From: Timema cristinae
Lineage: Eukaryota; Arthropoda; Insecta; Phasmatodea; Timematidae
DNA: 64,000 nt
Assembly: GCA_039000515.1 (NCBI GenBank)
Contig: JBCFYV010000012.1
Span: 85,404,284 to 85,468,283, forward strand
Reading direction: 5' to 3'
Below are positions 33,398 to 46,691 of this stretch, piece by piece. The number at the start of each line of letters is the position of its first letter. Positions within the stretch are counted from its first letter, which is position 1. The notes under the pieces were generated by a model that saw only the letters and a list, made by a program, of their open reading frames with translations, was not told the DNA's origin and ran no database searches. The position numbers and the translations under genes were made by a program.

Positions 33398-34494
33398 TAG
33401 GGATGGAAAAAACTGCTCCTTTAGTGGAGCAGGAGCAATCTGTTACTGCTCCACCAATCGACCTGTTCCTTTTTGTCCCAGTGACAGTATTCGTACATAC
33501 TCCCAGCCTAGTTTTTTTTTAGCCCTGCGTCTACTACCAGTTCGCTTTTACGTATGTATGTCAATTACGCCAATGTGATAGGGATGAGGATGGTTGATTC
33601 TACAGAAAATGCACCCACATTTGTTTTAAATGAGAGTTGAAAACGTTTAGCAAAATCACCCTAGGTGCACCCAACCGGAATCAAACCTCAATCTCACTGT
33701 CATCGGCAATCCATTCTAGTGCGAGAGTGAAGCCAGAGACCAGACGCTGGTAATCTTCTTGATGATGTGGGCTTTATTGGTTTAAAAAAAAAGTTTGGCT
33801 AATTTAAAAGAAGTATAGAAAAAAAGTAGAGTGAAAAAAAAGTTCAATCTAACATTTCCCAATTAGTAATTAGCTATTATATCCATTTTTTGAACAAATT
33901 GTTTGCTAAATGAGGGTTAGATAAAATTAGTCAACCAGTAGATTACTGACCCTTGCCTTAAATAATTTGATCACCAAGTGGGTCCCTTCAATGTCATTCA
34001 TCAACGTAACAATTTATTGTGAGTATACATCCCATACTGTACTTGTATTGTGGATATAATGTTTTGTACTACGAAAGATTTCCCCTTCAAAACTCATTTG
34101 TGACTCCCCAAACCAACTCTAAGCTAGGCCTATATAATAGATAAGTAAGTTTGCGACGAACCTGATGTCAGTGCTCTAGCAAGAACACAAAGCATCCATT
34201 TCCTCTCTACCATAGATAAGGTACGACTGCTTCAAAATTCTCCGGAGCATAAAGGAACCAGGCTGCCCCGGACCTGTTATAGCGCTGTCTGTGCCAGAGA
34301 CAAGGAGCAAGATTACTTTGGACCTGTTCCAGCGCTGTCTGTGACAGAGATACGAGTAACAAGTTTACTCTGGACCTGTTACAGCGTGTATTTGATCTGT
34401 GGACCAGTGACAAAAAGGAACAGCTCCTTTCGTCTGTCAGGAACAGGTTGTCAATGTGACATCAGAGGAACAGTTATTTCACAACCCAGCCCTA
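33398..34494 (+). mobile_element. R2 element, copy a (hAT-like MITE)
   Basis: It starts TAGGGATGGAAAAAACTGCTCC and ends with the approximate inverse (GGAACAGTTATTTCACAACCC, then AGCCCTA). The flanking octamers ATCCGGGC (33390-33397) and ATCTGGTC (34495-34502) agree at 6 of 8 positions. It carries a SINE-2 (33540-33775, - strand) and a 50-52 bp tandem repeat with three GGACCTGTT starts (near 34270, 34320, 34372). No transposase frame. An inverted copy lies at 58265-59373. Confidence 0.6.
33540..33775 (-). repeat. SINE-2 inside R2 copy a
   Basis: Read on the - strand it has a B-box-like GGTTTGATTCC, the body phrase with CATCCTCATCCCTA, and the usual 3' end. The same position in R2 copy b also holds a SINE-2, so the insertion predates the copying of R2. 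Confidence 0.6.
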
Positions 34495-35357
34495 ATCTGG
34501 TCTAAATATCCGGGGTCAATCTGATATTCTCAGATCTGGCCCATTCCATATATCCTTTATCTAATGTTCTGGGTCAGATCTGGCATTTTTCCACATGGGA
34601 TTGTGATGTGGTGTATGTGTTAAATATAATTATACTGTTTCTCCCTAATAGTTAATCTTACGTAATTATGGATCCAAGCGTTCCTTATATTAAAAGCTAG
34701 TTCCTTACAAAATTATTAACTACACAGTTTGTGATGTAGGTCTATTTGGGTTGTTTTTGATTCTCCGATATTCAAATATATCTGCTAATTAAGTCCATAC
34801 TAGATTAATAAGAATAAAAATTATTATTATTAACCATGAAGGGACGATAAGAATATAAACGATAGTAATTTTACAAACATGTATATTTGCAAGTAGTCGT
34901 GAAATTACGATAGTTGTATCAATGGTATTAAGCTAGTCAAATTAACAAAAATAAACATGCGTGATGCAGTCTTAAAATAGACAGACCATGTTACAAAACT
35001 ACCTTACGCTTTTCTTATTTAAGTAGGGCTTCAGGAAATTTTTATACTTTTTAAGATAATTTTACACTCAAGACAAAAACTATTTACTTTTTGACGTTTT
35101 GTATTGGTCACATCCAGAGATTATTAGAGATTGTTGACTACCATGTTAAAGGTCGTCCGCGAAACAGCCCGCTCCTAGCGGATGGAAGGAGTACTAATTG
35201 AGCGAGAAATCTAGCGGGCAATTTTTAAACTACACATATAAGAGCCCTCTGTTAGCCAAACTATAAACTAGATTTGTTACTAGCGTACTAGCGGAGAAAT
35301 GCCTAACTACTGTCCTACCAAAAAAATTCTGCCAAATGTGTCTTGAGACTTTTTTCC

Positions 35358-35395
35358 CCTACCAAAATTCTACTATATGATAGAATTTTAGTAGG
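35358..35395. repeat. 38-bp near-perfect palindrome
   Basis: CCTACCAAAATTCTAC and its inverse TAGAATTTTAGTAGG form the arms around TATATGA, with one or two mismatches. A strong cruciform or hairpin is expected. Confidence 0.75.
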
Positions 35396-37689
35396 AAAAA
35401 AGGCCTCAGATTTTCATTCCTATCAGAAATAAGATATACTCACTTTGGTAAAGTTTAATGATTGTCTTGTCACCAGGAATCTTTAAGATACAATTGAAAA
35501 TGTATAACTCCAGTAATGAAAAGTGAAAATTTACCTTCTTGAACATAAAATATAAACTTGTCCAGCAATAAAAAAAATAATATAAATGTTACCTTTTATT
35601 TCAAGAATTATAATAGCTTTTCAAATAGGGTTCAAACTTCTATGATGTAATAAAAGTGATGATTCTCCATAAATAGCTTAGTTAAATAGGTTACAATGTC
35701 AATGACTGGCTAAAGTACAAGTGATTCAAATAAAAAAACAAACACTTATGATAAAAAAAATATTTTTTTTAAATATCAAATAAATATAGTCATACATATA
35801 AATCGTGACCTATAATCTGGTGTAAAAGAAATATTTATTTACTATACTGTTCTATGAATTAAACTGTTGAGAAATTTTTTTACACATAGTATAAGAAAAT
35901 AAAATGGATACAAAAAATACATGGCACTAGATTTTGTCCAATTGATTGCAAACAATTACATGAAAGTGAACCTATTATGTTAAAACACTTGATATATTGA
36001 GTAAACTAATGCAACTTCAAACAGTCTTTAATAGTAAAAAGGTAAAGGAATCCAGCAACATAAGTAAACCAACAAGAAGAATGCAGGTTACACGGAGCTG
36101 ATTACAGGACGGCATCCGACTCAAACTTTTATGAAACCTTTAAGAGAAAGAAAAAAATAATTTTTTTAAGACAAACCAAGACTAAAACAAATTTTACAAA
36201 TTTAGAGCCAAGTGACTCACAAATATTTACACACAAACCAAAAAAGTTATTATTGTGCTATAAACTTAGCTTAAGTTGTTGACTTGCCATATTGCCAAAA
36301 ATTGATAAATTTGTTTTGTTCACTGTTTGGGCTCAATTTGTTCCCAAACATGAATATGTGCGAAGCTTCAAATTGGCTTCAAAACAAACCTCAGCTTCGA
36401 CTTCGCTTCGCCAATAAAAATATTGACAACTAAAATACTTCATTTATTTTCAACTATAGCAATTCTGAGCTGTTTATATATTACAAATCAATATTGATAT
36501 GGAAAAAGCTGAAGTAATTGAATTGCATGTTGTGATAATAACTTGATTTGTCAGATTTAACACAAATATTACAAACAATGGTGCAAAATAACATCCAAGT
36601 AATTAAGTTGTGAATATGTTTTTTTTTTGTTTTTTTTTGAGAAATCTGATAAAATTTCCTGACATTTCCTTTGAATATGTGGTGGACTCGCTAGAACTAA
36701 AGGTGGCCTGCCACATTAAATACTCTTTCGAATGCCTAGTTTTACCGCATATGTTCTAGTGCGTACTAGTTACTAAATAAAGAACAATTAACCAGACCTG
36801 AATGGCATGAGCTAGTTTCAGATGGGAAACTGGCCCATTCCATTAGAGTAAGGTAGGTGTCACCTTGTATTTATTCTTTGGTCAAACTTGTGGTGTACTA
36901 AGTCTATAAGGCTACAGGTATAAGAATAAATTCCGTGTGTTTGAACATGCTTGGGACGGTCTTATGGCCACATTACATGCGCTCTATGTGGACCTTAAGC
37001 TTTTGTTAACAAAACATTGTTAGTGGATGTGTGCAAGAAGTATTTATTTGACTGAGATCATTAAACGATCTGAAAATGTTACGAATTGTGTACCCAGCAA
37101 TATTTTTGTTAAAAAATATATACAAACTTGTACTTGAACAAAATATTTCATAATTTGTATTAATATTACTAAAAATAATGTAATAATTGATTAATGGCTT
37201 AGAAATATATGTGTGGAGACATTAATGTAATTAGAAATTGGACCCTCTAACCCTTAAGGAGATTCTAGGATTCCAGAAAATAATGGATTTGAAACACAAA
37301 CCTTACAAAAAATAAAAATCAATTATTCAATTGAAATTTGTTTTAAACCACAATACTGCCTATTGGGGGTCCAGAACAAAAATAATTCTAGAAAATCTCA
37401 ACAACCAGGAATCAAACATTACATTATTGCAGTGTTTCTATATTGTTTTTTTAAGATCTTTGTAAACTCATAATTGTTTATTAAAAAATTATATGGACAC
37501 ACCTAGTCAATACCAAAAAGTCCTCAAAGAACTAATTAGCTTAGTCAATTCACAAATAGAATCAATATAAAAGTTTTTAGCACACTGTTATACTATCTGT
37601 TCAGGTTATGCAACTTATACACAGCACAAGGTCTTAATACCTGTTAGGACTATAGCAAATGCACTAATTACAACAATGGGCTATGGATA

Positions 37690-37850
37690 AGGTAGGTGTA
37701 ATTTATAGGATGTGCACCCACATTTTCATGAAGAGAGTGAAGGCATTTAGGGAAAACCACTATATGTGCACATGACCGGGATCGAACCCTGATCTCCATG
37801 TCCTCTGCAGTCTAGTCTAACATGAGATTAGTGTGTTAGATCATGCGGAA
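37690..37850 (-). repeat. SINE-2 copy
   Basis: On the - strand it has a B-box-like GGGTTCGATCCCGG, then the GGTTTTCCCTAAATG body phrase and GGGTGCACATCC. The tail is not clear. Confidence 0.5.
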
Positions 37851-38668
37851 ACAGAGGTAGCACGTTAGACCGTGCGGCGACAGAATTGGGTGAGGGCATG
37901 TAATTACATCTGTCTGGAAAGATTTCAAAACTGCATTGAAAAGATGCAGATAATTGATTATGGGGTGGGGATGAGGAAGATTTAAATCATGACCAATGTG
38001 TCACTAGCAAACTAAACTAAATGAGCCAGACATTTGGACTGTAAAACATACCGATGCGGGTACAAAGGAATTGAAAAGTAAAAATAACGTACCCGGCAAT
38101 CGAACTGAAACAGAAACTATATAATTAGAAATTGACTAGCATTTAATTTAAAAGGAACATAAACACCACATGTCAGTAAATACAGCATTCTCACTACATT
38201 TCAATAAACACAAAGTAAGTGATGTTGACTATTATACGGCCATATATGTAAATAATAAGCATAGACACATTCCATGTGACTCCGAGTACTATCAAGACAT
38301 ACAGTACATGTAAATAATAAGCATCGCACAGACACAGTACTGATTCACTTGTGAAAGTTTCTTGTTAGACAATGTATATCCATTCTCTGCATCTGAAATT
38401 CCAAACTTACTTCAGACCAGGGTAAAAAAAAAATTAATATAATGTAATAAAAATTACTTTACTCTCATGCTCACATTTTGCAATCTGACATTTGCTATCT
38501 TAGAGCATAAATTAATGCCCTTTTCTTATCTTCTACAGCCAACATTATCTCAAGTTTTATCCACCACCAAATTCTTGATATCTAGGCCTAAGTTTTTTTT
38601 TATATAACTGAAGTGCTGATAACTGTTTAGGAGACCAAATACAAAGTTCAAGATTTGATAATGCACAA

Positions 38669-38812
38669 GAGTCATTCCACGTCAGTTCAACCAGACCATG
38701 ACACACATGTTTTCAGATTTTGATTCAGTAGGCCCTACCAAGTTTAATCAAAATCTGAGAACATGGGTGCCAAAAATTGTTTTTTCCTTGTTTGAATGAG
38801 GTGGAATGATCC
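38669..38812. mobile_element. Foldback / MITE-like element, 144 bp
   Basis: The outer arms are GTCATTCCACGTCAGTTCAA and the inverse of TTTGAATGAGGTGGAATGAT. Inner arms (CATGTTTTCAGATTTTGATT and its inverse) bring the two halves together, so nearly the whole element folds on itself. Confidence 0.6.
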
Positions 38813-40965
38813 AAAAGGATAAAATATATTATATGCAAAACCACAACTCAAATCACATTAGGGATCTAAGAATGTTTGAGTTTCAAGTCAAAGGTCCTTA
38901 GTTTGATTCTTCACAGTTTTTTTTCAACATATTATAATTTAAATAGTCCTATAATTAAAAATAACAACCTCAACTTAGCTTATCATTTTAATAGTATTTA
39001 TTATTTTACTATTTAATGTAATAAATATATCTAGGAAGATAGCCCAAAACATTTTTCACAATGAGCCCTTGATTTATTTCACACCCACCTTTTATTAGGC
39101 CTTTTAACCACATTATTAGGGCCTAATTCATATTTAAAAGATTCTATGGTCAAAAGTGCTTGTAGCAGGAAATGGCTCAAAGATAACCTGTAAAGTTATT
39201 AGTATATTCTTATCTGTTTTTCTGTTTTGGAAATCTAAAAAAAGAAAGCTTAGGATTTTTCCAAGCTCTGCTAGGACACCCTGGAACCTGACATACACAA
39301 TTGTTCACCATCTTCTGAAAATACAAGTGAAAGATCTTAAATGTATAAGTAATGATGATATTTTTGAATGAATGTGTACATGTAAAACTTCAATAAAAGT
39401 CATGGCTTAGTCATTTGTAAGAAAGACTAGTCTTACTCTAAATTAAAATAATTTTTTGTACATGCCCATAGGGTAATAGTAGCTAATAATTATTCACCTC
39501 GGTGGCTGCATGGTTTAGCACAATACTATCCCCATTCTTTTATATGTTAATATAATCTCAGATGCATTAATTAACATAGAAAACAACATACCTAGCCTAC
39601 CATAGTTAATTTGTTAGGTACCATACCTAGGTTCCTGAATGGTTACAAACTACTGCAAGAATTTAGGCCACCTATTGTTTGTAATTATAATAAACTACTA
39701 TCTTTTGAACATATTTCATACGATACTTCACTAATTATTAAAACCAATATCAATATAAACAATCTATGGGGCTATAACTTGGTTCTAGCATTCTCATAAG
39801 TTAATGTCTACATAATTATATTTTAACACAGAATGTAGAATTTTTTTTTGTTTAATGAACCCAACCCAGATTTCAATAGGCATTAAGTTATGAAAGCCTA
39901 GATATTAAAAGGATTTTTGTTTTTTTTTATATTAGGCAATGTAAGACTAGGCATTATAGAACTCTTAGCTCAGTCCAAGTTGGCAAAACAAGTTTAAACG
40001 ACCACAATATATTTTTTGCTACCTCAATTGGAAGCTTGGGGGCTAACTGCCTATTGCTTTATCAAAATTTATTGAATATTATATATTAAACTAGTTTTAT
40101 TATGTACATTAGGTCTTCAGAATTTAAAAAAACCTATAAGTTAATGGGTTTGGAATGAGATGAAAATTCATTTAATCAGGCCAAAGAAGAAAACGGAACT
40201 AAAGTACCTAATGTACATATATTTAATATAAGTAAAACTCACTCATTCTTAAAATTAAATTTCAATTTTTTAAAATTAATGATCACACCTTCTAGCACTT
40301 GTTCGTGATGGCATCTCGAATCTTACATACCGACGCGGTTTTTTAGTTAAAGTTCTTAAAGACTTATTTATTTAAATAACGATAATAAATCAATACACGT
40401 ACGACAATCTTGAAGATTCTCTAAATTAAATTTAATTATCATTTATTGAAATAAATTAGAGAGTTTAAAAACTTGTAAAAAATAGACAGCATAAGTATGA
40501 AGACAAGTTTAACCAACAGCGGAAATTTAGAAACACTATCTTTAAAATGAATAAACATTAAATACTACTGTTAAATTTAAAAAATACCATATAAAATATA
40601 ACATTTTTAATTAATCAAGTAAAAAAATAATTGTTTAGAAATTTATAATACTATTAAAATAATTTAAGCAGATATTAATTGATGGGGAAATATGTAGTTG
40701 TTGGCGACATGTTTTTAGTTATATTTCATGTGGCACATTCTAGCGAATGGAAGGGAAACTATTCTTTTATTTTTTATAAAACTTTAACGGGACGGAAGTG
40801 GGTATATTGGTCAACACCCCCTGGTCACATCGTCGTGCGACTGGGAATTTCTGAATTTTATATTTGTATAAACAAAAACTACTAATCGCCTAATTCCAAC
40901 CATCATTTAATTACTTGTTCATTAATCATCAGTAATCTCTGAACTTTAAAGTTGAATTTTTTTAA

Positions 40966-41180
40966 ATGCCTTACCAAGGGCTTGCATTTGCAATATTTCT
41001 GGGTATTGGAATAGCCACTGCTACGTTTTTATATTTTTTGGATCGTCAACCTGAGAATGTTCATAATAGGCAAATAGGACTCCCTGAGGCTCCCCCTAGC
41101 AGGACAGGATGGAGCAACAGGCAACGATGTCCTCCGCTGGAGCCCACCTCTGGAATGCAAGAAGAAAACCGACAAGATAG
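40966..41180 (+). CDS. RING-H2 membrane protein, exon 1
   Basis: Residues 1-71 of a 138-residue protein. It begins MPYQG and has one hydrophobic helix at residues 6-25, which probably anchors it in a membrane. A polar, proline-containing linker follows. The donor AG|GTTAGT splits codon 72 after two bases (phase 2), matching the exon at 47883. RING proteins of this layout are usually ubiquitin ligases at membranes. No gene name is recognised. Confidence 0.75.
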
Positions 41181-41876
41181 GTTAGTGGTTATAGTACTTC
41201 AAATAGAGCATATAGATAGTTCCTATTACTTTATTTATTTTATTACCATGTATGTCAATTGTATTATTATTACCCTTAAGAAAACGGAAAATCGAATAAT
41301 ATTTTATCTATAAAGCTTCGAAAGTTTGTATAGTTTTACACTTTAAACAAAACTCACAAATTCCACATAAACTTAAATATTTATGAATACACTAGTAAGT
41401 TAAAGTGATCACTGGTCTTAATAGATTCATACGCATTTCAATTTCAATGATTTCAGTCATATATTATTTTGGGAGATTTTAAATTCTCCATTTCACCAAT
41501 ATTAATTGAAATTTTTAGCGCATGGAAGGCTAGACCCTTTTATATATTAAGTTATCTGGGTAAGTACCGTAGTAATATATCTTCAAACAATTGCTTGTTT
41601 CTCAAGGTTTAATTTGTTAGAGGGTTCATTTGTAATTGATTGAACTTATGTGACAGTTTACTTCATGCTATTTCAATAGATTATGTTCAACATATTCTTA
41701 AAGAAGGTTTGGAGTGCTATGATCTCAATCAGTTTCCAAACATTTTTATTGGTTTGTGTGGATGAACACTTACACCAAATCTCAAATCAGTGTATTTCAG
41801 GTCTTTTTAGGCCTACTTAGGTGAGTTAATTTTATTTTTTTCTGATTATATATAGGACCTATACAGAAATAAAGGC

Positions 41877-41918
41877 TACACACATACATACAGACATACA
41901 TATATACATACATACATT
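41877..41918. repeat. (CATA)n-like microsatellite
   Basis: Repeats of ACATACAT with a few substitutions. Confidence 0.85.
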
Positions 41919-41930
41919 TTAATCAATTAT

Positions 41931-42004
41931 TTGTATTAATTTGTACATAATAATTGTATTAATTTGTACATAATAATTGTAATAATTTGTATTAATTTAT
42001 ACTG
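41931..42004. repeat. 23-bp tandem repeat, 3 copies
   Basis: The unit TTGTATTAATTTGTACATAA plus TAA starts at 41931 and 41954, with a diverged third copy at 41977. Confidence 0.85.
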
Positions 42005-42721
42005 TAATAATAAAATATTGATGTTTTGGTAGAAAAACAAATTCCTGAGCTATATGCTCTAGGACTATATATTATACTCAGGTTTTGTTAAAACCGGGTG
42101 TCTCCCTATAGTAGGCTTTATTATAGGATTATAAGTTGATTGCATTCTTGAGACGCTTGAACTGCAGAACAGTTTACTATGTGTAGAATTCTGGAAAACA
42201 CTCTACATTCCGGAATTATACAAGGACCACTGCCTCCCTCTCCCACTTTTCCTTTGAGCGAGGTTTAGGTTGTTGCCAAATGCCAACACACCTGGCTGGT
42301 AGTGGCGGAGGCCATGTTTATTTTCTGACCTTAGTTCAATTGTATTTAATAGATGCTAGATAGTGTGAGCTGGTTGAGTCTGACTGGGGCTGGTTTAGAA
42401 ATGGGACTTAAAAGTATATAATATGTGTTTGAGTGGGGATAGTTTTTTTAAAATTATTATTGTGAAGCCTAAAAACACTTAAATTTAGGTTACCCACAGT
42501 TAATATAATTCATTTGGTAAAACTGGTTAAGAAACTGTCATTTGAATACATCCTTAATTCATTAATTAGCTTTTATCTTAAACTGCCTTAGTATTGTTTT
42601 AAAAAAAAATACATTTTACTTACTGAGTGCATCATTTGATTTAAAAATGTACATATGAGTGACCAGAAGAGGTTTTGTTTTTATTTTGTTTTTGTAGATT
42701 ATGAAAGAGAGAGATAACATA

Positions 42722-42743
42722 TTATATATATATATATATATAT
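42722..42743. repeat. (TA)n microsatellite
   Basis: About ten consecutive TA dinucleotides. Confidence 0.9.
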
Positions 42744-43291
42744 TACCACTATGTAAAGCAGGCTTTTAAATAATTTTATGTACTTTTTCTTTTGTTATTG
42801 AAGAGGTTTTTTTAATTAGGCTAACCTTATTCATTGAAATGGCGTTTTTCTAAGGATGTATGTTAATAGGCCCTATTTCTTTTTATCTAATTATATTATT
42901 CAAGTCTCCTTAACGTCTCCCATTGTTGATGTATCGTGTAAATAATGTTGGTATCTTCTCTGGAGCATTTTAAATGATATTTAAGTTTCATTTGTGGTTT
43001 GTTTATTGTCGTTTGTGCATTGTTGTTCCTTTGTCTCCTAAGTATTTAGGGGATGACCCAAAACTGAACCCTCTTAGCCGGAGCGGGCTTTAGGTACCCA
43101 GTAACCTGGAATAAAGCCCATGACTACTCACCACTGGTGCCGCCAAGCTGGCAAATAAGTTAAATTTGTTTGAGAGGAAAAGGGATTTGATTATCTTTTG
43201 GTACGAAAATACTGTATAAGAAGAGTTGTGAACCCTTACAATTCCATGCATAGGAAATCACCGAGCGTATTTTTCAACAGCATAAGTGCCA

Positions 43292-43553
43292 CACCCACTT
43301 CAGTGGCCACTTGATCTAAGGCATCACTATCGCAATAGACTAGTTTGCCGATGACGGGGAGATCTGGGTTTGAATCTCGTTCAGGTGTATTGATGGTGGT
43401 TTTTCCAAAATGGTTTTCTACTCTACCTCCATACAAATTCAGGTACACTTCATCTAAATTCAACCATCCTCATCCCTAACTCATTAGCTTGATCAGTAGG
43501 CTACATATGTGTACAAGCCGAACAGGTAGCAAGACGCTGTGATAAAAATAATT
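43292..43553 (+). repeat. SINE-2 with 7-bp target duplication
   Basis: AGTGCCA occurs at both sides (43285-43291 and 43554-43560). It has a B-box-like GGGTTTGAATCTCG, a TTTTCCAAAATGGTTTTC body phrase and a tail AGCCGAACAGGTAGCAAGAC that matches the shared SINE end. Confidence 0.7.
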
Positions 43554-44655
43554 AGTGCCAGTTCTATTGCAGAAGCTGCCAAACAGCATATTTGCATATT
43601 CAACAACACTTCTCCAATGTCACTATAAACAGTCACAACGGTCAACTGATGCTCACATGTGTGCACTTGCTTCAGACTGATGCATTACGGTATTAGGGAA
43701 GGACAATATTGTGCGCCAACTCCAAAATATTGTTCTGTATATTAAAACTAAAAGCTTAATTTTATTCTAACATGTGTCCTATAACCTTTCGAAATAGGAC
43801 ATATGTTCATTTAAACTTTTTCTTAGAATGAACTTCTAGAATACTGATCTTTCCTCCTGGGACATCCTGTATAATAAATAATATTAAAGGCCATTAATGC
43901 ATTATCAAACCCTCACCAATTCCATGAATATAAGGATTACAGTAAGTGTTTGTCTTTAAAATCAATGGTCAAGACATTTGGGAAAATGTTCACAGGATTG
44001 TGAGCTAATATTTAGTTGCTTTCAATAATGTCCACAGGCTTAACAAACATACACTTGATTATATTCTCAGTCCCAGAACTTAGAGGAGGTTGTATTAACC
44101 TTAGGGTTTCAGTTTTAGTAATTATTGACACTCCTGGTTTATTTTAAAAATAAATATATTATCACTTGTACATTTTGACAGTACTTCAACGTTATAAAGT
44201 TGTATTTAAAAATATAGTTTGAACAAAACATACACATCTATAGTAAATAGTGTTTCTTTTTCCTCCACTAAACTTTTCTAAAACACAGTCCCAACGCTGA
44301 ATTTACTACGTTGCATATGTTTGTTAGTTTCATTTACAAAATCTTCAAACACGTCTACATATAACCAACCCTACATCATATCCATTCCTGATCTGAGCTC
44401 TCTGGATTATTTTGGTCCTCAATATAATTTCCTAAGATGGTTTCATTACTTATTGAGTTGTTTCTATCTATTACCATTAGACCATTTGACCACCAGAGTA
44501 GTCTATGAGTAAAATATTTCCAATACATGACTCAATAGCTTATAAATATGGCCCTACCAGTCTTTGTCAGGGTTTGTCAATAAAATATGGCAAATCAGGG
44601 TTATTATGTGCCCATAATTGACACCACCCTTAAGGTTAAGATTATGATTAGTGCA

Positions 44656-45170
44656 ATTAATCTCTAGCGGGCTAACCATTCAAGCCCCGTACGACCTAAA
44701 TCAACTACCAAGAATAACATTTCTAGAAATAAAATGTATATGGATTTCTAAGTGTGTGCACGTATCTATACATGTATAACTCCATTTGTTACATACCACA
44801 CCACGATAACATCGCTGAACAAGAGGGACTCCTCCATCAGATGTGTTCAACTATTCTCTCGGCCGGCGACGCTACACTTTATCGTCCTGAGCTATCTATT
44901 TAAACTGACAGAGTTTGATGTAGCGCACCAGCACGCGGTTTACATTGCTCGTGTCTACATGCTGATTTGAACGTCATGGGGCGTCATTCTCCCCTCTCGT
45001 CTCCCATGGTTCATCAAGCTCAGCTGCTATAAAACACCATGGTTCGCTGGGCAAGGACACATTGTTTAGTCCAGAATTCTACAAGTTCAACGTCTCTTCA
45101 TTCAGAACATATCTACAGCACTAAGGTGGTCACAACGATGCTGCCGACGAACAGACCTGACCGGCGAAAG
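44656..45170 (+). repeat. R1 repeat, copy a
   Basis: This matches, in inverted orientation, the block at 57488-57955. Shared phrases include GTACGACCTAAATCA, CTACCAAGAA, TGTTACATACC and GCTCAGCTGCTATA. No open frame of note; the family is unknown. It ends a short distance before the Harbinger pseudogene. Confidence 0.7.
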
Positions 45171-45743
45171 TAACTCATTGTAATCTAATACAATCAGATT
45201 GATAGGGAGTAGGTGGCTTCATCAGCCATTATGTAGGTTTTAGGAACTGTTTCCACATATGTTGAGGGTATCTGTAGCTTTTGTGGGTATATTTATGTGA
45301 TGTAGGCTAGTCTCTGAGCTTTTATGGCATGCTGTACCTGCCTTCAGTGATGTCTCGCCACAGGAGAGTCATTCAGATCACTTGCTTTCCAGAATCGAAT
45401 ATACCATTCTTGAATAGGTGTCATAATTAAAGAAGTTGCTGAGCGCATTAGCAATATTATGTTCATGTTAATAATGTCTTCACCAACAGAGAAGTAAATG
45501 CGAAAAATTATTAATACATATTTGTCAACATGGAATTTCCCAAACTGCGTTGGTTCAGTTGACGGCAAACGTGTGAGGATAAAGGCTCCCAAAAACAGTG
45601 GATCAATATTCTTTAATTACAAGGAGTATTATTCTATCATTTTACTAATATTCGTTGATGCGGTGTACACATTTGTTGCAATCAATGTTGTTTCATATGC
45701 CAGAGAAGAAGACGCATTTCAAAATTAAGATACAAGTACAAAT

Positions 45744-46080
45744 TAGGGGGTTGTGTTACCATAAAAAGCACTTCAGGGAGCTTCTATAGGTGTTTAATAT
45801 TTAGAATTTTTCCTAGCCTACGGCTGTTAGGGGGTTATTTTACCATAAAAAAACTTCAGAGAGCTTCTAGAGGTGTTTAATATCTAGAAATTTTCCTAAC
45901 CTTCAGCCGTTAGGGGGCTATGTTGACAAAAAAAACACTTCAGATAGTTTCTAAAGGTGTTTAATATTTAGAAATTTTACTAGCCTTTGCCCGTTAGGGG
46001 TTATGTTGCCATAAAAAAACACTTCAGATAACTTCTAGAACTGTTTATCATTTAGAAATTTTTCTAGCCTCATACAATTG
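45744..46080 (+). repeat. 83-84 bp tandem array, 4 copies, inside Harbinger
   Basis: TAGGGGG starts lie at 45744, 45828 and 45911, with TAGGGG at 45994. Each unit continues with TACCATAAAAA, CACTTCAG, TTCTAGAGGTGTTTAATAT and TAGAAATTTT. The array interrupts the transposase reading frame between the VDGK and VGDEAF parts. Confidence 0.85.
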
Positions 46081-46437
46081 GGAGATGTGTCCACGAAACG
46101 CCCCCTGAAATTATTGGCTGGCTATGGCCTTGCCCGAAACAGATATTTTTGTACCACATGTCATTGTAGGAGATGAAGCTTTTGTTTTACATGAAAATTT
46201 GATGAAACCCTATCTGAGACAGCAATCTTTATGAAATTCATCAAAAGCTGTATATAACTTTCGACTATCTTGAGATAGGAGGACGAAGGCTAAAAATGCT
46301 TTCGGAATTTTATGTGCTTATTTTAGAGGTTCTTTTTTAACCGATTGCTACTACCCCAGAAACTACCGACATGTTGATTACATGTGCCTGTATTTTACAA
46401 AACATTTTATGGGAAGCAAAACAATCAAGTACACATC

Positions 46438-46691
46438 CAGACTTCTATGCTGGCGGCCGGGTTCGATCCTCGGTCCCGGCACAGATTTATCTGATTTCCA
46501 AACCCTTCCTACACCTCTGACAAGACATCTTGTGAATGTGTGGAATGCCAGGTCGCCACCGTGGTTCGGATTCCACGTTAAACTGTAGGTCCTTCATTTC
46601 ATCTCACAATCACCCTACCATTACACATTAGCTTAAGTGCGTACAACCCGAACGGGTAGTAAGACGCGGTGCTAATAATAATAATAATAAT
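46438..46691 (+). repeat. SINE-1, 5'-truncated, 11-bp target duplication
   Basis: It begins at CAGACTTCTATGCTGG and ends in a (TAA)n tail. AAGTACACATC is present on both sides (46427-46437 and 46692-46702), the mark of LINE-driven insertion. The target is the Harbinger remnant. Confidence 0.85.

Larger units (their letters stand above)
34495..40965. other. Intergenic; repeats only
   Basis: No coding exon is recognised over 6 kb. It includes a palindrome (35358-35395), a SINE-2 (37690-37850), a foldback element (38669-38812) and weak SINE-4 fragments (about 38860-38925). The region just before 40966 should contain the promoter of the RING gene; no clear TATA box was identified. Confidence 0.5.

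Noticed and set aside
40274..40314. Divergent first exon on the - strand (MPSRTSARR with a GTGTGA donor)
   Set aside because: Only nine codons, a weak donor, and no downstream exon could be found on the - strand between 35000 and 40274.
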